Assembly (NCBI RefSeq): GCF_014646195.1 | Contig: NZ_BMMZ01000001.1 | Coordinates: forward strand, 710,679-774,678 | Direction: 5' to 3' | Length of the DNA: 64,000 nt | DNA from: Microlunatus endophyticus | Lineage (GTDB): Bacteria > Actinomycetota > Actinomycetes > Propionibacteriales > Propionibacteriaceae | In this document: one piece after another, positions 9,362-18,385 of the stretch | Numbering within the stretch: position 1 is the first letter of the stretch | Layout: each line of letters opens with the position of its first letter | Made by a program: the position numbers and the translations under genes | Notes under the pieces: model-generated | Seen by the model: the letters and a program-made list of their open reading frames with translations, nothing else | Databases searched by the model: none | What the model was told of the DNA's origin: nothing

Positions 9362-10581
9362 CGATCGCGAACGGGGGGACGATCGCGAACGGGGGGACGT
9401 TCACCAGCGGGACGTCGTCACCGGTTGCGGTCGGTGCGGCGATGGGCGGCCCGCGCCGGCTGCCGGAGATGATCAGGCCGGCGTATCAGCGTTCGACCTT
9501 GGCCGATGTGCTCCCGTCCGCGTGCGCACAGTTGGGCGTCCCGGGCTGCGAGGACGTCCTCGGCCTGCCGGGATCGCAACGCTACGTGGTGGTGCTTGTC
9601 GACGGGCTGGGCTGGCATCTGCTCCGCCGGGCCGTACGCAGTGCGGCCTTCCTGACCAGCTTGCTCGGCGATGCCCGGCCGATCACGGCGGGCGTGCCGA
9701 GCACGACGGTGACCAGCCTGACCAGCCTCGGCACCGGCCTGCCGCCGGGCCAGCACGGCATGGCCGGATACACCACCCGAGTGCCGGACCTCGGCATAGT
9801 GCTCAACGCGCTCTACTGGGACGTCCCGGTCGATCCGCGGGACTACCAGCCGCGCCAGACGATCTTCGAGCGGGCGCTGGCGGCCGGTGTCGCGGTGACG
9901 TCGGTGTCACCGCAGCATTTCGCCACCAGCGGGCTGACGATCGCCGCCCAGCGCGGCGCCGAATTCGTCGGTTTTGCCAACAAGAGCAGCGATCGACGCC
10001 GGTGCGAATTGATCACCGAGGCGGCACTGCGCGGCAGTCGCAGCCTGGTGTACGCCTATGAACGCGATCTTGATCATGCCGGCCACGCCTACGGGTGCGA
10101 GTCCGGCGACTGGCTGGATGCGCTGACCCAGATCGACCGCCGGCTCGCCCTGTTGCGCGACCTGTTGCCCGACGAGGTGACCATGATCATCACCGGTGAT
10201 CACGGCATGGTCGACATCCGGCCGGGACACCGGTTCGTCGCCGAGGATGAACCGGATCTGCTGGTGGGCGTCGATGCGATCGCAGGTGAAGCGCGTTTCC
10301 GGCAGTTGTACGTCGACCGCGACAATCCGCATCTGGTCGCCGCCCGCTGGGCCGATCTGCTCGGCGAGCGCGCCTGGGTGCGGACCCGCGACGATGCCAT
10401 CGACGACGGCTGGTTCGGCCCGGTGGAGGATCGGGTGCGGGAACGCTTCGGACACGTCCTGGTCGCACTGCGCGACGACTGGGCGGTGATGACCCAGACC
10501 CAGACGCGGGAGCATGGGCTGGTCGGCATGCACGGTTCGCTCACCCCGGCGGAGATGACCGTCCCGCTGCTCGTCGGCTAG
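9358..10581 (+). CDS. Alkaline phosphatase superfamily phosphodiesterase / nucleotide pyrophosphatase
   Basis: 407-residue metal-dependent phosphodiesterase-like protein. Visible metal and nucleophile motifs are VVLVDGLGW (Asp), GVPSTTVTSLTSLGTG (nucleophile Thr), YAYERDLDHAGHAYG (Asp and His), MIITGDHGM (Asp-His) and, near the end, LVGMHGSLTP (His). This order is that of the NPP/phosphodiesterase branch of the alkaline phosphatase superfamily. The substrate is unknown. The GTG start overlaps the DUF5998 stop; its first codons encode a duplicated TIANGG hexapeptide that looks dispensable, and ATG 9442 (MGGPRRLPEM) is an alternative start. Confidence 0.85.
   Translation: MTIANGGTIANGGTFTSGTSSPVAVGAAMGGPRRLPEMIRPAYQRSTLADVLPSACAQLGVPGCEDVLGLPGSQRYVVVLVDGLGWHLLRRAVRSAAFLTSLLGDARPITAGVPSTTVTSLTSLGTGLPPGQHGMAGYTTRVPDLGIVLNALYWDVPVDPRDYQPRQTIFERALAAGVAVTSVSPQHFATSGLTIAAQRGAEFVGFANKSSDRRRCELITEAALRGSRSLVYAYERDLDHAGHAYGCESGDWLDALTQIDRRLALLRDLLPDEVTMIITGDHGMVDIRPGHRFVAEDEPDLLVGVDAIAGEARFRQLYVDRDNPHLVAARWADLLGERAWVRTRDDAIDDGWFGPVEDRVRERFGHVLVALRDDWAVMTQTQTREHGLVGMHGSLTPAEMTVPLLVG
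9361..9396 (+). repeat. Two tandem copies of an 18-base unit
   Basis: ACGATCGCGAACGGGGGG occurs twice back to back (9361-9378 and 9379-9396), in frame at the 5' end of the phosphodiesterase gene, giving TIANGG twice. It looks like a recent slippage duplication. Confidence 0.9.
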
Positions 10582-10690
10582 CTGCCGGGCTCCGGTCCCC
10601 GAGAAGCGAACGCCCCGGCGGGAAGCGAGGACCGCCGGTGCGGACCCGGCGGGAGCGAGGTTGCCGCTGGAACTGGCAGGATGGACCCTC

Positions 10691-11392
10691 GTGGCTGAGT
10701 TGGTGTTCTTCACGGGTCCGATGGATTGTGGCAAGTCGACGCTGGCGCTGCAGATCGACTACACCCACAGCAATACCGGCCGGCTCGGGCGGCTGTTCAC
10801 CAGCCGCGACCGGGCGGGCGATTCGATCATCTCCTCCCGGCTCGGGCTGCGAAGGCCGGCCGTCGAGGTCACCGAGGAACTCGACTTCTGGTCCTATGTC
10901 GTCGGGGAGCTGACCAACGGGCAGCGGATCGACTATCTGATCTGCGACGAGGCGCAGTTCTACCAGCCGGGACAGATCGACCAGCTCGCACGGCTGGCAG
11001 ACGAGTTGCAGCTCGACGTCTTCACCTTCGGGATCCTGACCGATTTCCAGACCAAGATCTTTCCCGGCTCTCAGCGACTGGTCGAGCTGGCGGACCGGAT
11101 GGAGACCCTGCAGGTACGGGCCCTGTGCTGGTGCGGCGCGCGGGCCACCCACAACGCGCGTACCGTCGACGGTCAGATGGTGACCGAGGGCGATCAGGTC
11201 GTGGTCGGCGACACGGCACCGGACGACCAGGATGCTGATCATGATCAGCCGCAGTACGCGTACGAGGTGCTGTGCCGCCAGCACCATCGCCGGGGCGTGA
11301 CCCGGGCGGTCGCCCGGGCGACACTGTCGGACCCGCTGCCGTTCGGCGAGGAACCGGGCTTCTACGACGAATCCACCGATCGGCTGCACTGA
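10691..11392 (+). CDS. tdk: Thymidine kinase (type II, TK1-like)
   Basis: 233-residue salvage enzyme that phosphorylates thymidine to dTMP. The P-loop is FFTGPMDCGKST (most relatives have MFSGKT/S); the Walker-B-like segment is YLICDEAQFY; FTFGILTDFQTKIFPGSQRL matches the TK1 family, as do the zinc-site region ALCWCGARATHNAR and the C-terminal lasso YEVLCRQHHRRG. GTG 10691 is chosen from the family's short N-terminus; CAGGAT at 10677-10682 ends 8 bases before it, so leaderless translation is possible. It stands alone, convergent with the serine hydrolase gene. Confidence 0.93.
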   Translation: MAELVFFTGPMDCGKSTLALQIDYTHSNTGRLGRLFTSRDRAGDSIISSRLGLRRPAVEVTEELDFWSYVVGELTNGQRIDYLICDEAQFYQPGQIDQLARLADELQLDVFTFGILTDFQTKIFPGSQRLVELADRMETLQVRALCWCGARATHNARTVDGQMVTEGDQVVVGDTAPDDQDADHDQPQYAYEVLCRQHHRRGVTRAVARATLSDPLPFGEEPGFYDESTDRLH

Positions 11393-11478
11393 TCTCGGTC
11401 CGGCACCGACCGCTCACCGCCGCCGATGCTCGCCAGCACCGAGGTTGTGACCACGCGCGTCCGGCGGCGGGCCTGGCC

Positions 11479-13011
11479 TCAGCTGAGGTCGACGAGCTTG
11501 ATCGCGAGATTCTCCGGGTAGGGCTCGCCGAGCGGTTCGGTGATCCAGCCCGAACGAGTCCCGTCGGCGGTGTGCCGCAGCCGCAGTCGGTGCGGGGTGT
11601 TGATGAAGGAGAGCTCGGCGTCGATGGTGCCGTCGGATCCGGCCACGGCGCTGCCTGAGCAGGCCAGTGTGTGATCACCGATCGCGATCGTGTTGGCGAC
11701 CCAGTGCCCGACTCCGCAGTTGATCTCGAGCTGCACCACATCGTCGGTGCTCGGCCGCAACGGTGCTCCGACGGCCTGCTGATCATGATCAAGGGTCAGT
11801 GTGATCACATCACCGTCCTGGTCGACCTTGATCACCCGGACGGGGTCGCGATTCGTCGCCGGGTTGTTGACCGGCTCCGGGATCGGCTGCGGCTGCCAGT
11901 CCTCGGCGCCGACCGGGGTCAGGGTCAATCCCGCCAACCGCTCGGCCAACGCGGCATCGGCGTTGTCATCGGCAGGCTGCGGCTGGTCACCGAAAGCCGG
12001 CAGCAGGTGCTCCCAGATCCGGTCCAGGATGCCCTGCATGTCCGACGAGGCGCTGGTGATGGCGACCACTGCATCCTGCTCCGGCAGGACGACGCAGAAC
12101 TGCCCGTACGCCCCGTCGCCGCGGAAACCGTGCCGCGCCATCCAGAACTGGTAGCCGTACCCCTGGCTCCAGTCCGGATTCTCCTGGCTGCTGTTGTCGG
12201 TCTGGTACGAGGTCGCTTCGGCCAGCCACTGCGGATCGAGCAGCTGCCGGTCGCCGATCCGACCACCGTCGATGATCAACCGGCCGAAACGGGCGATCGA
12301 CCCGGTGGTCAGGTGCAGCCCGGAGAAGCCGAGGTTGCGGCCCCGGTTGTCGGTCTGCCAGTAGCAGCTGTCGATGCCGAGCGGCTGGAAGAGCCGGGGC
12401 GCCAGGAAGTCGACCAGGCTCTGCCCGGATCGCTTCTGCACCGCGGCGCCGACGACGAAGGTGGCGACGTTGTTGTAGCAGAAGATGGTCCCGGGATCCT
12501 CGTCCAGCGGTACCGACAGGAAGCCGCGGACAAGATCATCGGGGGAGTTGCGGTAGGCACGCTCCAGGGCGTCCTCGCGATGCCCGGTCGCCATCCGGAC
12601 CAGCTGCCGCAGGGTCAGCTCGTTCGACCGCGGATCGACGACCGCGTCGGCGTGTTCGGGGAAGATGTCGACGACCTTGTCGTCCAGCGACAGCAGCCCC
12701 TCGGCCTGGGCCAGACCGGCGGCGGTCGAGGTGAAGCTCTTGGACAGCGAGTAAAGCAGGTGCACGTGATCCGGGCCGTACGGCCCCCACCAGCCCTCAC
12801 TGATGATCCGGTCGTGCCGGACGATGATCAGGCTGTGCGGCTCGATGCCTTCGGCGTCTTGCACCGAATCGAGGAAGGCGTTGATCGCGGCCGGGTCAAC
12901 GCCCTGGCTCTCCGGGGTGGCCCGTTCGAAGGGCGGAACCGTCGGTGCCTGGGTTGATGGTGCCGGGGTTGACGGTGACGTGAGGGGCGAGGGCTGAGGC
13001 GACGTTGACAC
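11479..13011 (-). CDS. Beta-lactamase-family serine hydrolase
   Basis: 510-residue protein of the class C beta-lactamase/penicillin-binding-protein-like family. The SxxK motif is S88-L-S-K91 in LLYSLSKSFTS and the second motif is Y179-N-N181 in IFCYNNVATF. The catalytic domain covers about 28-345. A C-terminal beta-rich region of about 150 residues with no recognised active-site motifs follows. The first 30 residues are Ser/Thr/Pro-rich without a clear signal peptide. The substrate (ester, amide or peptide) cannot be told from sequence. Start GTG 13011 is the first in-frame start; the gap to the rhodanese gene is 125 bases. Confidence 0.85.
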   Translation of the reverse strand: MSTSPQPSPLTSPSTPAPSTQAPTVPPFERATPESQGVDPAAINAFLDSVQDAEGIEPHSLIIVRHDRIISEGWWGPYGPDHVHLLYSLSKSFTSTAAGLAQAEGLLSLDDKVVDIFPEHADAVVDPRSNELTLRQLVRMATGHREDALERAYRNSPDDLVRGFLSVPLDEDPGTIFCYNNVATFVVGAAVQKRSGQSLVDFLAPRLFQPLGIDSCYWQTDNRGRNLGFSGLHLTTGSIARFGRLIIDGGRIGDRQLLDPQWLAEATSYQTDNSSQENPDWSQGYGYQFWMARHGFRGDGAYGQFCVVLPEQDAVVAITSASSDMQGILDRIWEHLLPAFGDQPQPADDNADAALAERLAGLTLTPVGAEDWQPQPIPEPVNNPATNRDPVRVIKVDQDGDVITLTLDHDQQAVGAPLRPSTDDVVQLEINCGVGHWVANTIAIGDHTLACSGSAVAGSDGTIDAELSFINTPHRLRLRHTADGTRSGWITEPLGEPYPENLAIKLVDLS

Positions 13012-13136
13012 GTTGTCAGCCTATAGATGCCGTGCAGGATCAGGCCAGGAGGATGCCAGGATGGGCATGCGGATGAGTGCAGGATGAACCGGACGTGCGC
13101 TGAAGAGACGCGCGCTGACAGGAGGGGCGGCAACCG

Positions 13137-13973
13137 ATGGGTGTGCTGATCGAGGTCGACGAACTGGCCGCACTGCTGGACTCGGCTGCGCCGGGCACGG
13201 TGCTGGACGTGCGCTGGACGTTGGGCGGCCCGTCGCGGGAGCCTGACTTCCTGGCCGGTCATGTTCCGGGAGCCCGCTGGGTCGATCTGGAGAACGACCT
13301 GTCCGACCACGAGCGCCCCGGTGGGCGGCACCCACTGCCCGAACAGGCGCACTTCGAGTCGGCTATGCGCCGGGCCGGCGTACGGTCCGACCTGCCGGTG
13401 ATCGTCTACGACGCCGACAACGGGCTGGCAGCGGCCAGGCTGTGGTGGATGCTCACCGACGCCGGCCACGGCGAGGTGCGGGTGCTCAACGGCGGGTACG
13501 CGGCCTGGATCCAGGCGGGACAGCCGACCGAGGACGGTCCGGGTGGGACGCCTTTGGCCGGTGACTTCATCGCCCACCCGGGGCAGCTACCGCGGATCGA
13601 CGGTGATCAACTGGCGGCACGGGTCGCTGACGGCACGGCTCCGCTGATCATCGACGTCCGGGGCGCTGAGCGGTATGCAGGGGAGTCCGAGCCGATCGAC
13701 CCGGTGGCCGGTCATGTGCCCGGTGCGGTCAACGTGCCCTCGATGGTCAACGTCGACGGATCAGGCCGATTCCGTGCGGCTGCGGAGATCGCCGCGCACT
13801 TTCCCGAGGCGGGCACCGAGGACGTCGTCTACTGCGGTTCCGGCATCACCGCCGCCCACACCGCGCTGGCCCGAGCCTCGGCGGGGCTGCCGATTCCGAC
13901 GATCTACCCCGGATCGTGGAGCGACTGGATCACCGATCCGGACCGTCCGGTCGCCACCGGCGACAAGCCCTGA
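13137..13973 (+). CDS. Thiosulfate/3-mercaptopyruvate sulfurtransferase (two rhodanese domains)
   Basis: 278 residues with two rhodanese domains. The first (about 1-130) is non-catalytic: its loop reads VIVYDADNGLAAARLWWML with Asp in the cysteine position. The second carries the catalytic cysteine C233 in VVYCGSGITAAHTALA. CGSGxTA is the loop of the SseA/thiosulfate sulfurtransferase class. It moves sulfane sulfur from thiosulfate or mercaptopyruvate to an acceptor. AGGAGG just before the ATG is one of the best ribosome binding sites in the window. The GIY-YIG nuclease gene follows after 16 bases, possibly in the same transcript. Confidence 0.92.
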   Translation: MGVLIEVDELAALLDSAAPGTVLDVRWTLGGPSREPDFLAGHVPGARWVDLENDLSDHERPGGRHPLPEQAHFESAMRRAGVRSDLPVIVYDADNGLAAARLWWMLTDAGHGEVRVLNGGYAAWIQAGQPTEDGPGGTPLAGDFIAHPGQLPRIDGDQLAARVADGTAPLIIDVRGAERYAGESEPIDPVAGHVPGAVNVPSMVNVDGSGRFRAAAEIAAHFPEAGTEDVVYCGSGITAAHTALARASAGLPIPTIYPGSWSDWITDPDRPVATGDKP

Positions 13974-13989
13974 GTTCGCAGCAGTTGCT

Positions 13990-14946
13990 GTGACCGACAG
14001 GCAGTCGACAGCTGGCGCCGGGTCGATCGGTGAGGTGATCGCCCGGCTGCCCGACGAGCCGGGCGTTTACCGGTTTCGCGACGCCTCCGGTCGTGCGCTC
14101 TACATCGGCCGGGCGGTCCGGCTGCGGCGCAGGGTCCGCTCCTACTGGGGCGATCTCGGGGACCGACGGCATCTGCGCCGGATGGTGCCCCAGATCGTAC
14201 GAGTGGAGGCCGCGGTCTGCGCTTCGGCCCATGAAGCGAGTTGGCTGGAACGGTTGCTGTTGGAGGAATCCCGGCCACGCTGGAACCGGGCACTCGGCGG
14301 TGCCGAGGTGGGGCTGATGATCATCCTCGACCGGGGCCGGGCTCGGGTGCAGGTGGTGCATGAGACCGGGCTTCCTCCCGACGACGAGTTGATCTTCGGA
14401 CCGTTCCTGGGTGGCACGAAGGTACGGCTGCTGGCGAGCGCGATCCATCGCGTCCATCCGATGATCTACGCCCGCGAACAACTCAGCGGCGCGGAACGCG
14501 ATCTCGGCCGGATCCGTGGCGTCGGCGTCCAGGATCGCGACCGCATGGTCGCCTCCGTGATCGCGGTGTTGGAACGCCGGCCGTCCGCTGTCGCGGAATT
14601 CCTGGCCGCGCTCGAGTTGCGCCGGGACACGGCATCCCGGCAGCACTCGTACGAACTGGCTGGGCAGATCCATCAGGAGTTGGCCGCCGCGACCTGGCTG
14701 CTGGCGCCACAGCGGGTGGCGATCGGAGCGGACGGCCGTACGGTCGACGAGCGGGATCTGTACGGCTGGCACGACGGCGTTCTGGTCCGGTTCACGCTGC
14801 GATCGGGCCGGATCCGGGGATGGCAGATCCGCGATCTGGGGGACCGGGCGTCCCGGCAGCGTGTCGCAGCGACTCCATCGCAGTGGCGAGACTTCACCGA
14901 GAGCAATGCCCGCCTGGCCGCGGCGCTACGGCACGTCGCCGACTAG
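13990..14946 (+). CDS. GIY-YIG nuclease, UvrC/Cho-like
   Basis: 318-residue protein with an N-terminal GIY-YIG nuclease domain (GVYRFRDASGRALYIGRAVRLRRRV; catalytic Arg in the RRRVRSYW helix and Glu in SWLERLLLEESRPRWNR). The remainder resembles the middle part of UvrC and the non-exonuclease half of actinobacterial DEDD-exonuclease/GIY-YIG fusions. UvrB-binding, RNase H-like and HhH parts of full UvrC are absent, so a Cho-like backup incision nuclease is the best guess. GTG 13990 gives a natural N-terminus; the frame is open far upstream but overlaps the rhodanese gene. It is convergent with sepH. Confidence 0.85.
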   Translation: MTDRQSTAGAGSIGEVIARLPDEPGVYRFRDASGRALYIGRAVRLRRRVRSYWGDLGDRRHLRRMVPQIVRVEAAVCASAHEASWLERLLLEESRPRWNRALGGAEVGLMIILDRGRARVQVVHETGLPPDDELIFGPFLGGTKVRLLASAIHRVHPMIYAREQLSGAERDLGRIRGVGVQDRDRMVASVIAVLERRPSAVAEFLAALELRRDTASRQHSYELAGQIHQELAAATWLLAPQRVAIGADGRTVDERDLYGWHDGVLVRFTLRSGRIRGWQIRDLGDRASRQRVAATPSQWRDFTESNARLAAALRHVAD

Positions 14947-14970
14947 CACCACGATGGCCCCCGCGGCTGC

Positions 14971-14985
14971 GATCAGGTGCTGATC
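14971..14985. terminator. Short hairpin between convergent genes
   Basis: GATCAG-GTG-CTGATC is a perfect 6-base-pair inverted repeat between the GIY-YIG nuclease stop (14946) and the sepH stop (14995). There is no T-run, and GATC words are unusually common here, so the termination role is weakly supported. Confidence 0.3.
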
Positions 14986-14994
14986 CTTACCCTG

Positions 14995-16404
14995 TCACTT
15001 GCCCTTGGGGCCCGGGCTGCCGAACATGATCTCGTCCCAGCTCGGCACGGCAGCTCGTTTCCGCTTCTTGGACTTCGCCGCCGGCTTCTCCGCGGGCGGC
15101 TCGGGGGAAGGTTCAGTCTCGGTCGCGACTTCAGGCTCAGGCTCAACCTTGAGTTCAGGCTCACCATCGGGCTCAGGATCTGCACCGGGGAGCGTCTCCT
15201 GGGTCGCACCGTCAGCGAAGATGTCGGGCTGGACGGGCTCGCCGGGCTTGATGACCGGGACCGTCGGCTCGGGGTCTGCAACGGAATCGGCCGGCTCGGC
15301 CTCGTCAGCGCGGCCTTCGGTCTGATCCGCGATCTCGGTCCCGTCCGGGGTCTCGGCTTCATCCTCAGGCGGCTGCCAGCCGCTGTCGGCGACATCGGGC
15401 ACGGCGACCGCGTCGCTCAGTCCCTCGAAGACCCGGATCGAGTCCTCGGCGAAACCATCGTTGCCGAGCAGTTCGTAGAGCAGGTCCAGCTGCGACGACT
15501 GGTCCGGGATCGCGCTCGATGCCTCCGGATCGCCGTCATCAGCGACGACCGCCTGGTAGTCGACGACCTCGACCACCGCCTCGAACTCGGTCTCAGGCTC
15601 AGCTTCAGCCTTGCTGTGGGTCTCATCGTCGGGCTCCGGATCAGAACGAGCCTCAGGCTGCGGTTCAGGTTCGGGCGAGCGCTCAGGCTCGCGCGCAGGT
15701 TCAGGCTCAGGTGTCGGCTCGTTGGTCTCGATTGCGCGCACCAGGGCAAGTTCATCAGCAGGGCCCGCCAGCTTGAGGGTCGGCTCGGAGTCGAATTCCT
15801 CGGCCCGCTCCCTGACGCTCGTGCGACGGGCATCCTCGCTTTGCTCGCCGATCGCCCAGCGGGCGTCGTCATTGCCTGCGACGGAGAATCTGCCGCGCTG
15901 GTCGAAGTAGAAGACCGCGTCTCGGTCGGCCTGTTCCAGCCGGTAGGCAGCGCTGACCGACCAACGACCGTCGTCCATCTTGAACGCGTCCCAGGTCACC
16001 GTGTCCGGATCGACGCCGCGTTCTTTGAGCCGCTCGTTGACCGCGGCCCGCAACGTACGGTGTCCGCTCGGTTCGCCGGTGCGTCGGACCGATCCGGTCT
16101 GTGCCAGCCCGGCGATGTGGTTGCGCTCGGCGATCACCGGCGCGGCGAAGGCCTCGACCCTCTCGACCGGCATCCCGGAACTCTCGACGATCTCCTCGAC
16201 CGAGGCGCCGGCACGGATCTTCATCTGGATCTCGCGAGGTGTCATCGATTGCTCCATCTCGTTCTCCAGGTGTCGTCGTGGCCGGTTCCGTAAGGCTGCG
16301 CGCAACCCATCGTCGACAGGGATGGAGATCGACTCGCCGTCGGAGGTCTCGACGATGATGAACTGTCCGTCATCGCTGTGTCCCACCGGTCGTGCCGTAC
16401 GCAT
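14995..16404 (-). CDS. sepH: Septation protein SepH
   Basis: 469-residue actinobacterial cell-division protein that promotes FtsZ assembly at the septum. The N-terminal DUF3071 domain (about 1-170) shows DDGQFIIVETSDGESISIPVDDGLRAALRN, the helix-turn-helix-like MTPREIQMKIRAGASVEEIVESSGMPVERVEAFAAPVIAER, and VTWDAFKMDDGRWSVSAAY. It is followed by about 250 residues of Glu/Pro-rich disordered linker with PEPE and PEPD runs, and a short conserved basic tail ending in AAVPSWDEIMFG. This three-part plan is diagnostic. ATG 16404 (MRTARPVGHSDDG) is chosen; a TTG 12 codons upstream is possible. It stands alone between a convergent nuclease gene and a divergent GT61-like gene. Confidence 0.95.
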   Translation of the reverse strand: MRTARPVGHSDDGQFIIVETSDGESISIPVDDGLRAALRNRPRRHLENEMEQSMTPREIQMKIRAGASVEEIVESSGMPVERVEAFAAPVIAERNHIAGLAQTGSVRRTGEPSGHRTLRAAVNERLKERGVDPDTVTWDAFKMDDGRWSVSAAYRLEQADRDAVFYFDQRGRFSVAGNDDARWAIGEQSEDARRTSVRERAEEFDSEPTLKLAGPADELALVRAIETNEPTPEPEPAREPERSPEPEPQPEARSDPEPDDETHSKAEAEPETEFEAVVEVVDYQAVVADDGDPEASSAIPDQSSQLDLLYELLGNDGFAEDSIRVFEGLSDAVAVPDVADSGWQPPEDEAETPDGTEIADQTEGRADEAEPADSVADPEPTVPVIKPGEPVQPDIFADGATQETLPGADPEPDGEPELKVEPEPEVATETEPSPEPPAEKPAAKSKKRKRAAVPSWDEIMFGSPGPKGK

Positions 16405-16704
16405 CGATGGGTCGTGCCTCGCTCTCTCGATCCATCCCAATCCACTCGCCTTGGGGAATCAACCTACCTCGACTGTTCGCCCGGACGCTGCAGGCGCGGC
16501 AAGCGTGCCAACGGTGGTTGCCCGATTGACCTTCCGTTTGGTCCTGATCAGTCAGCACGCGGCAGAGTCAACCAGAGGAACGTGCTGAGGTCTGCCTGGC
16601 CCCGGGCGTCGGCGCCGACGTGATGGAGAGCAACGATACTGTGCGGTGCCAGGACGGATTAGGACTGGTCGGCCTGCCGGTCGAGCTTGGCTTCAGGGGG
16701 TCTG
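16405..16704. other. 300-base intergenic region between divergent sepH and GT61-like genes
   Basis: This is the longest gene-free stretch. It should hold both promoters. A -10-like TACTGT at 16637-16642 with a poor -35 (CCGACG, 16615-16620) faces right. Nothing convincing was found for the sepH side. No RNA gene or repeat is visible. Confidence 0.4.
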
Positions 16705-18366
16705 ATGACACTGTGGGACGTCACCGGTCACGGAAGTCTCCACCCGAATACCCGGGCCCTCGACCACCAGGGCCGCCATGATCCGCTCGGTCGGTTCGCG
16801 CACCTGCTGCCCGAATGTGGGTTGAAAGTGGGGATACTGACGGATCTGAGCCAGCGGACTTTGTTGCGCGAATGGTTGGGCCGGCTATCGAAGAGCACCA
16901 TCGACCTGGTCCTTCCGCCCTACTCCGATCCCACGGGGTATGCGAGTGAGGGCATCAGATGCCACCTCGCTGCGGGCTACCTTCAGGTACAAGAACGACT
17001 GAGGACCGTCGGGCCGCACGACGTGATCATCGATCTTCGAGATCGGCGCGACATTGTCCGAGCGCGGGTCTGGCGATCGATGTTTCTTGACCTGCGACCT
17101 GGCGGCCTGTACATAGTCGACCGTAGGACCGCCAGGCGACCCGATCCGCGGCTGGCTACGTGGTTGGACTCCCTGGATGCCCGCAGGAGCGACGATCGGG
17201 AGTATCTGGACGCCGTGGAGGATATCGCTGTCAACCGGCAAGTAGTGATCTTGACCAAGCGCGGCGTCCACCTGCCGAAGCTCACCTCGGCCAAGGTCAA
17301 TGGAATTCTCCCGAAGCGCGACGGGGGAGTGCAGCTCCGGCTGCTGTCTGCGTTGGATGCAGGAACGTTCAGCCCCTCGTCGAGGGATTTCTCAGGAGCC
17401 GTCGGCGCCGCTTTCGGGGAAGACGTCACGTATCCGCGGATCTATCTGCGCTGTTACGCAGGGGATGTCGTCTGGTCGCCGCCCGGACTGATCATGGCCA
17501 ACTACTGCGTGCTTCCCGGGTCGACTGGCGTGGATCCGGCCTCGATGACGCGAAACCAGCCGCCCCAGGCAGGTTTCGTCCGTGTCGAGGAGATTCAGCC
17601 AACCAACGAAATCTCTGGCGTCGCCTATTCGGTCGATGTCCCACCGGGACTGGACATCGCTCGTACGGTCTCCGAAGTCGCATCTCGTTTGTGGGGATGG
17701 GACATCGCGAAGGCAAGGTTTCCCGATCTTAAGGCCGTGTACACCAGCCGGGGGCTGGAACATGACGACCTGCTCATCGCGATGCTGACCGCGTACGGTA
17801 TCGATCCCTCCGAGATAGTCGGGGTGCAGGAATGTGTGAAGGTCGAAGCGCTGATTTCTGCCGACGCGGTGTGGGGGGACGGTGCGGACACGTTTGCCCA
17901 TCCCGAAGTGAAAATCCCGTGGCATCGGATTTCCGCGGGCCTGGCCGACCGGTCTGGACCGGGTTCTCCACCGCGACATAAGCGTGTGCTCATCAATCCT
18001 CGGGCCTCGGGACAGCCTGAATCAGTCATTCAGCTGTTACAGGCAAATGGGTTCGCCGTTATCGTGCCTGAGGAGTGTGCACTGCCTGAGTTGGCCGCAG
18101 TTGTGCGGCAGGCCGAGGTCGTCGCGGGCCGCGGTATGTCGGCGATGACGGCATTCATGCCTGACTGCCCCCAGACCTATGTCGTAGTCGGTTCGGATCC
18201 ATTGGGTCATCGCCGAGCGACAATCCATGCCGCGCTGGCGGGGGGAGCAGTTCACCATCTCGGTCACACGACCGCACCTGGCCAAGCCGATACGGCATCC
18301 GAGCGCGATGAGGCAGATCAGCTGGTCCTGGAGCGCGAGCTGAGCGACGTGTTGCAGCTGCTCTGA
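16705..18366 (+). CDS. GT61 (DUF563)-like glycosyltransferase with methyltransferase-like N-terminus
   Basis: 553 residues. The N-terminal third resembles a degraded class I methyltransferase fold (DVIIDLRDRRD, SMFLDLRPGGLYIVDRR) without a clear SAM-binding glycine motif. The C-terminal half (about 310-553) follows the GT61/DUF563 pattern: EHDDLLIAMLTAYGIDP, VKVEALI, HPEVKIPWHRI, RVLINPRASGQP and GFAVIVPEE. The segment that is usually GxHGAxL(T/S)N reads GRGMSAMTAF, so a usual conserved histidine is replaced. Activity is therefore uncertain. ATG 16705 lies 4 bases after AGGGGG. Possible roles are surface-glycan transfer or a glycan-binding relic; its proximity to the surface-polymer locus 4 kb away may be meaningful. 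Confidence 0.6.
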   Translation: MTLWDVTGHGSLHPNTRALDHQGRHDPLGRFAHLLPECGLKVGILTDLSQRTLLREWLGRLSKSTIDLVLPPYSDPTGYASEGIRCHLAAGYLQVQERLRTVGPHDVIIDLRDRRDIVRARVWRSMFLDLRPGGLYIVDRRTARRPDPRLATWLDSLDARRSDDREYLDAVEDIAVNRQVVILTKRGVHLPKLTSAKVNGILPKRDGGVQLRLLSALDAGTFSPSSRDFSGAVGAAFGEDVTYPRIYLRCYAGDVVWSPPGLIMANYCVLPGSTGVDPASMTRNQPPQAGFVRVEEIQPTNEISGVAYSVDVPPGLDIARTVSEVASRLWGWDIAKARFPDLKAVYTSRGLEHDDLLIAMLTAYGIDPSEIVGVQECVKVEALISADAVWGDGADTFAHPEVKIPWHRISAGLADRSGPGSPPRHKRVLINPRASGQPESVIQLLQANGFAVIVPEECALPELAAVVRQAEVVAGRGMSAMTAFMPDCPQTYVVVGSDPLGHRRATIHAALAGGAVHHLGHTTAPGQADTASERDEADQLVLERELSDVLQLL

Positions 18367-18385
18367 CCAGGTCGACCTGGTCAGA
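18362..18385. terminator. 24-base perfect palindrome over the GT61-like stop codon
   Basis: The sequence is a perfect palindrome with centre GGTCGACC (18369-18376); the half-site is TCTGACCAGGTC. It contains the TGA stop of the upstream gene (18364-18366). As RNA it forms a strong hairpin, so a U-less terminator is the simplest reading; a DNA-binding site is the alternative. Confidence 0.5.

Noticed and set aside
11417..11470. CCGCCGCCG/CGGCGGCGG inverted repeat between convergent thymidine kinase and serine hydrolase genes
   Set aside because: The loop is 36 bases and the arms are simple GC triplets, common by chance here.
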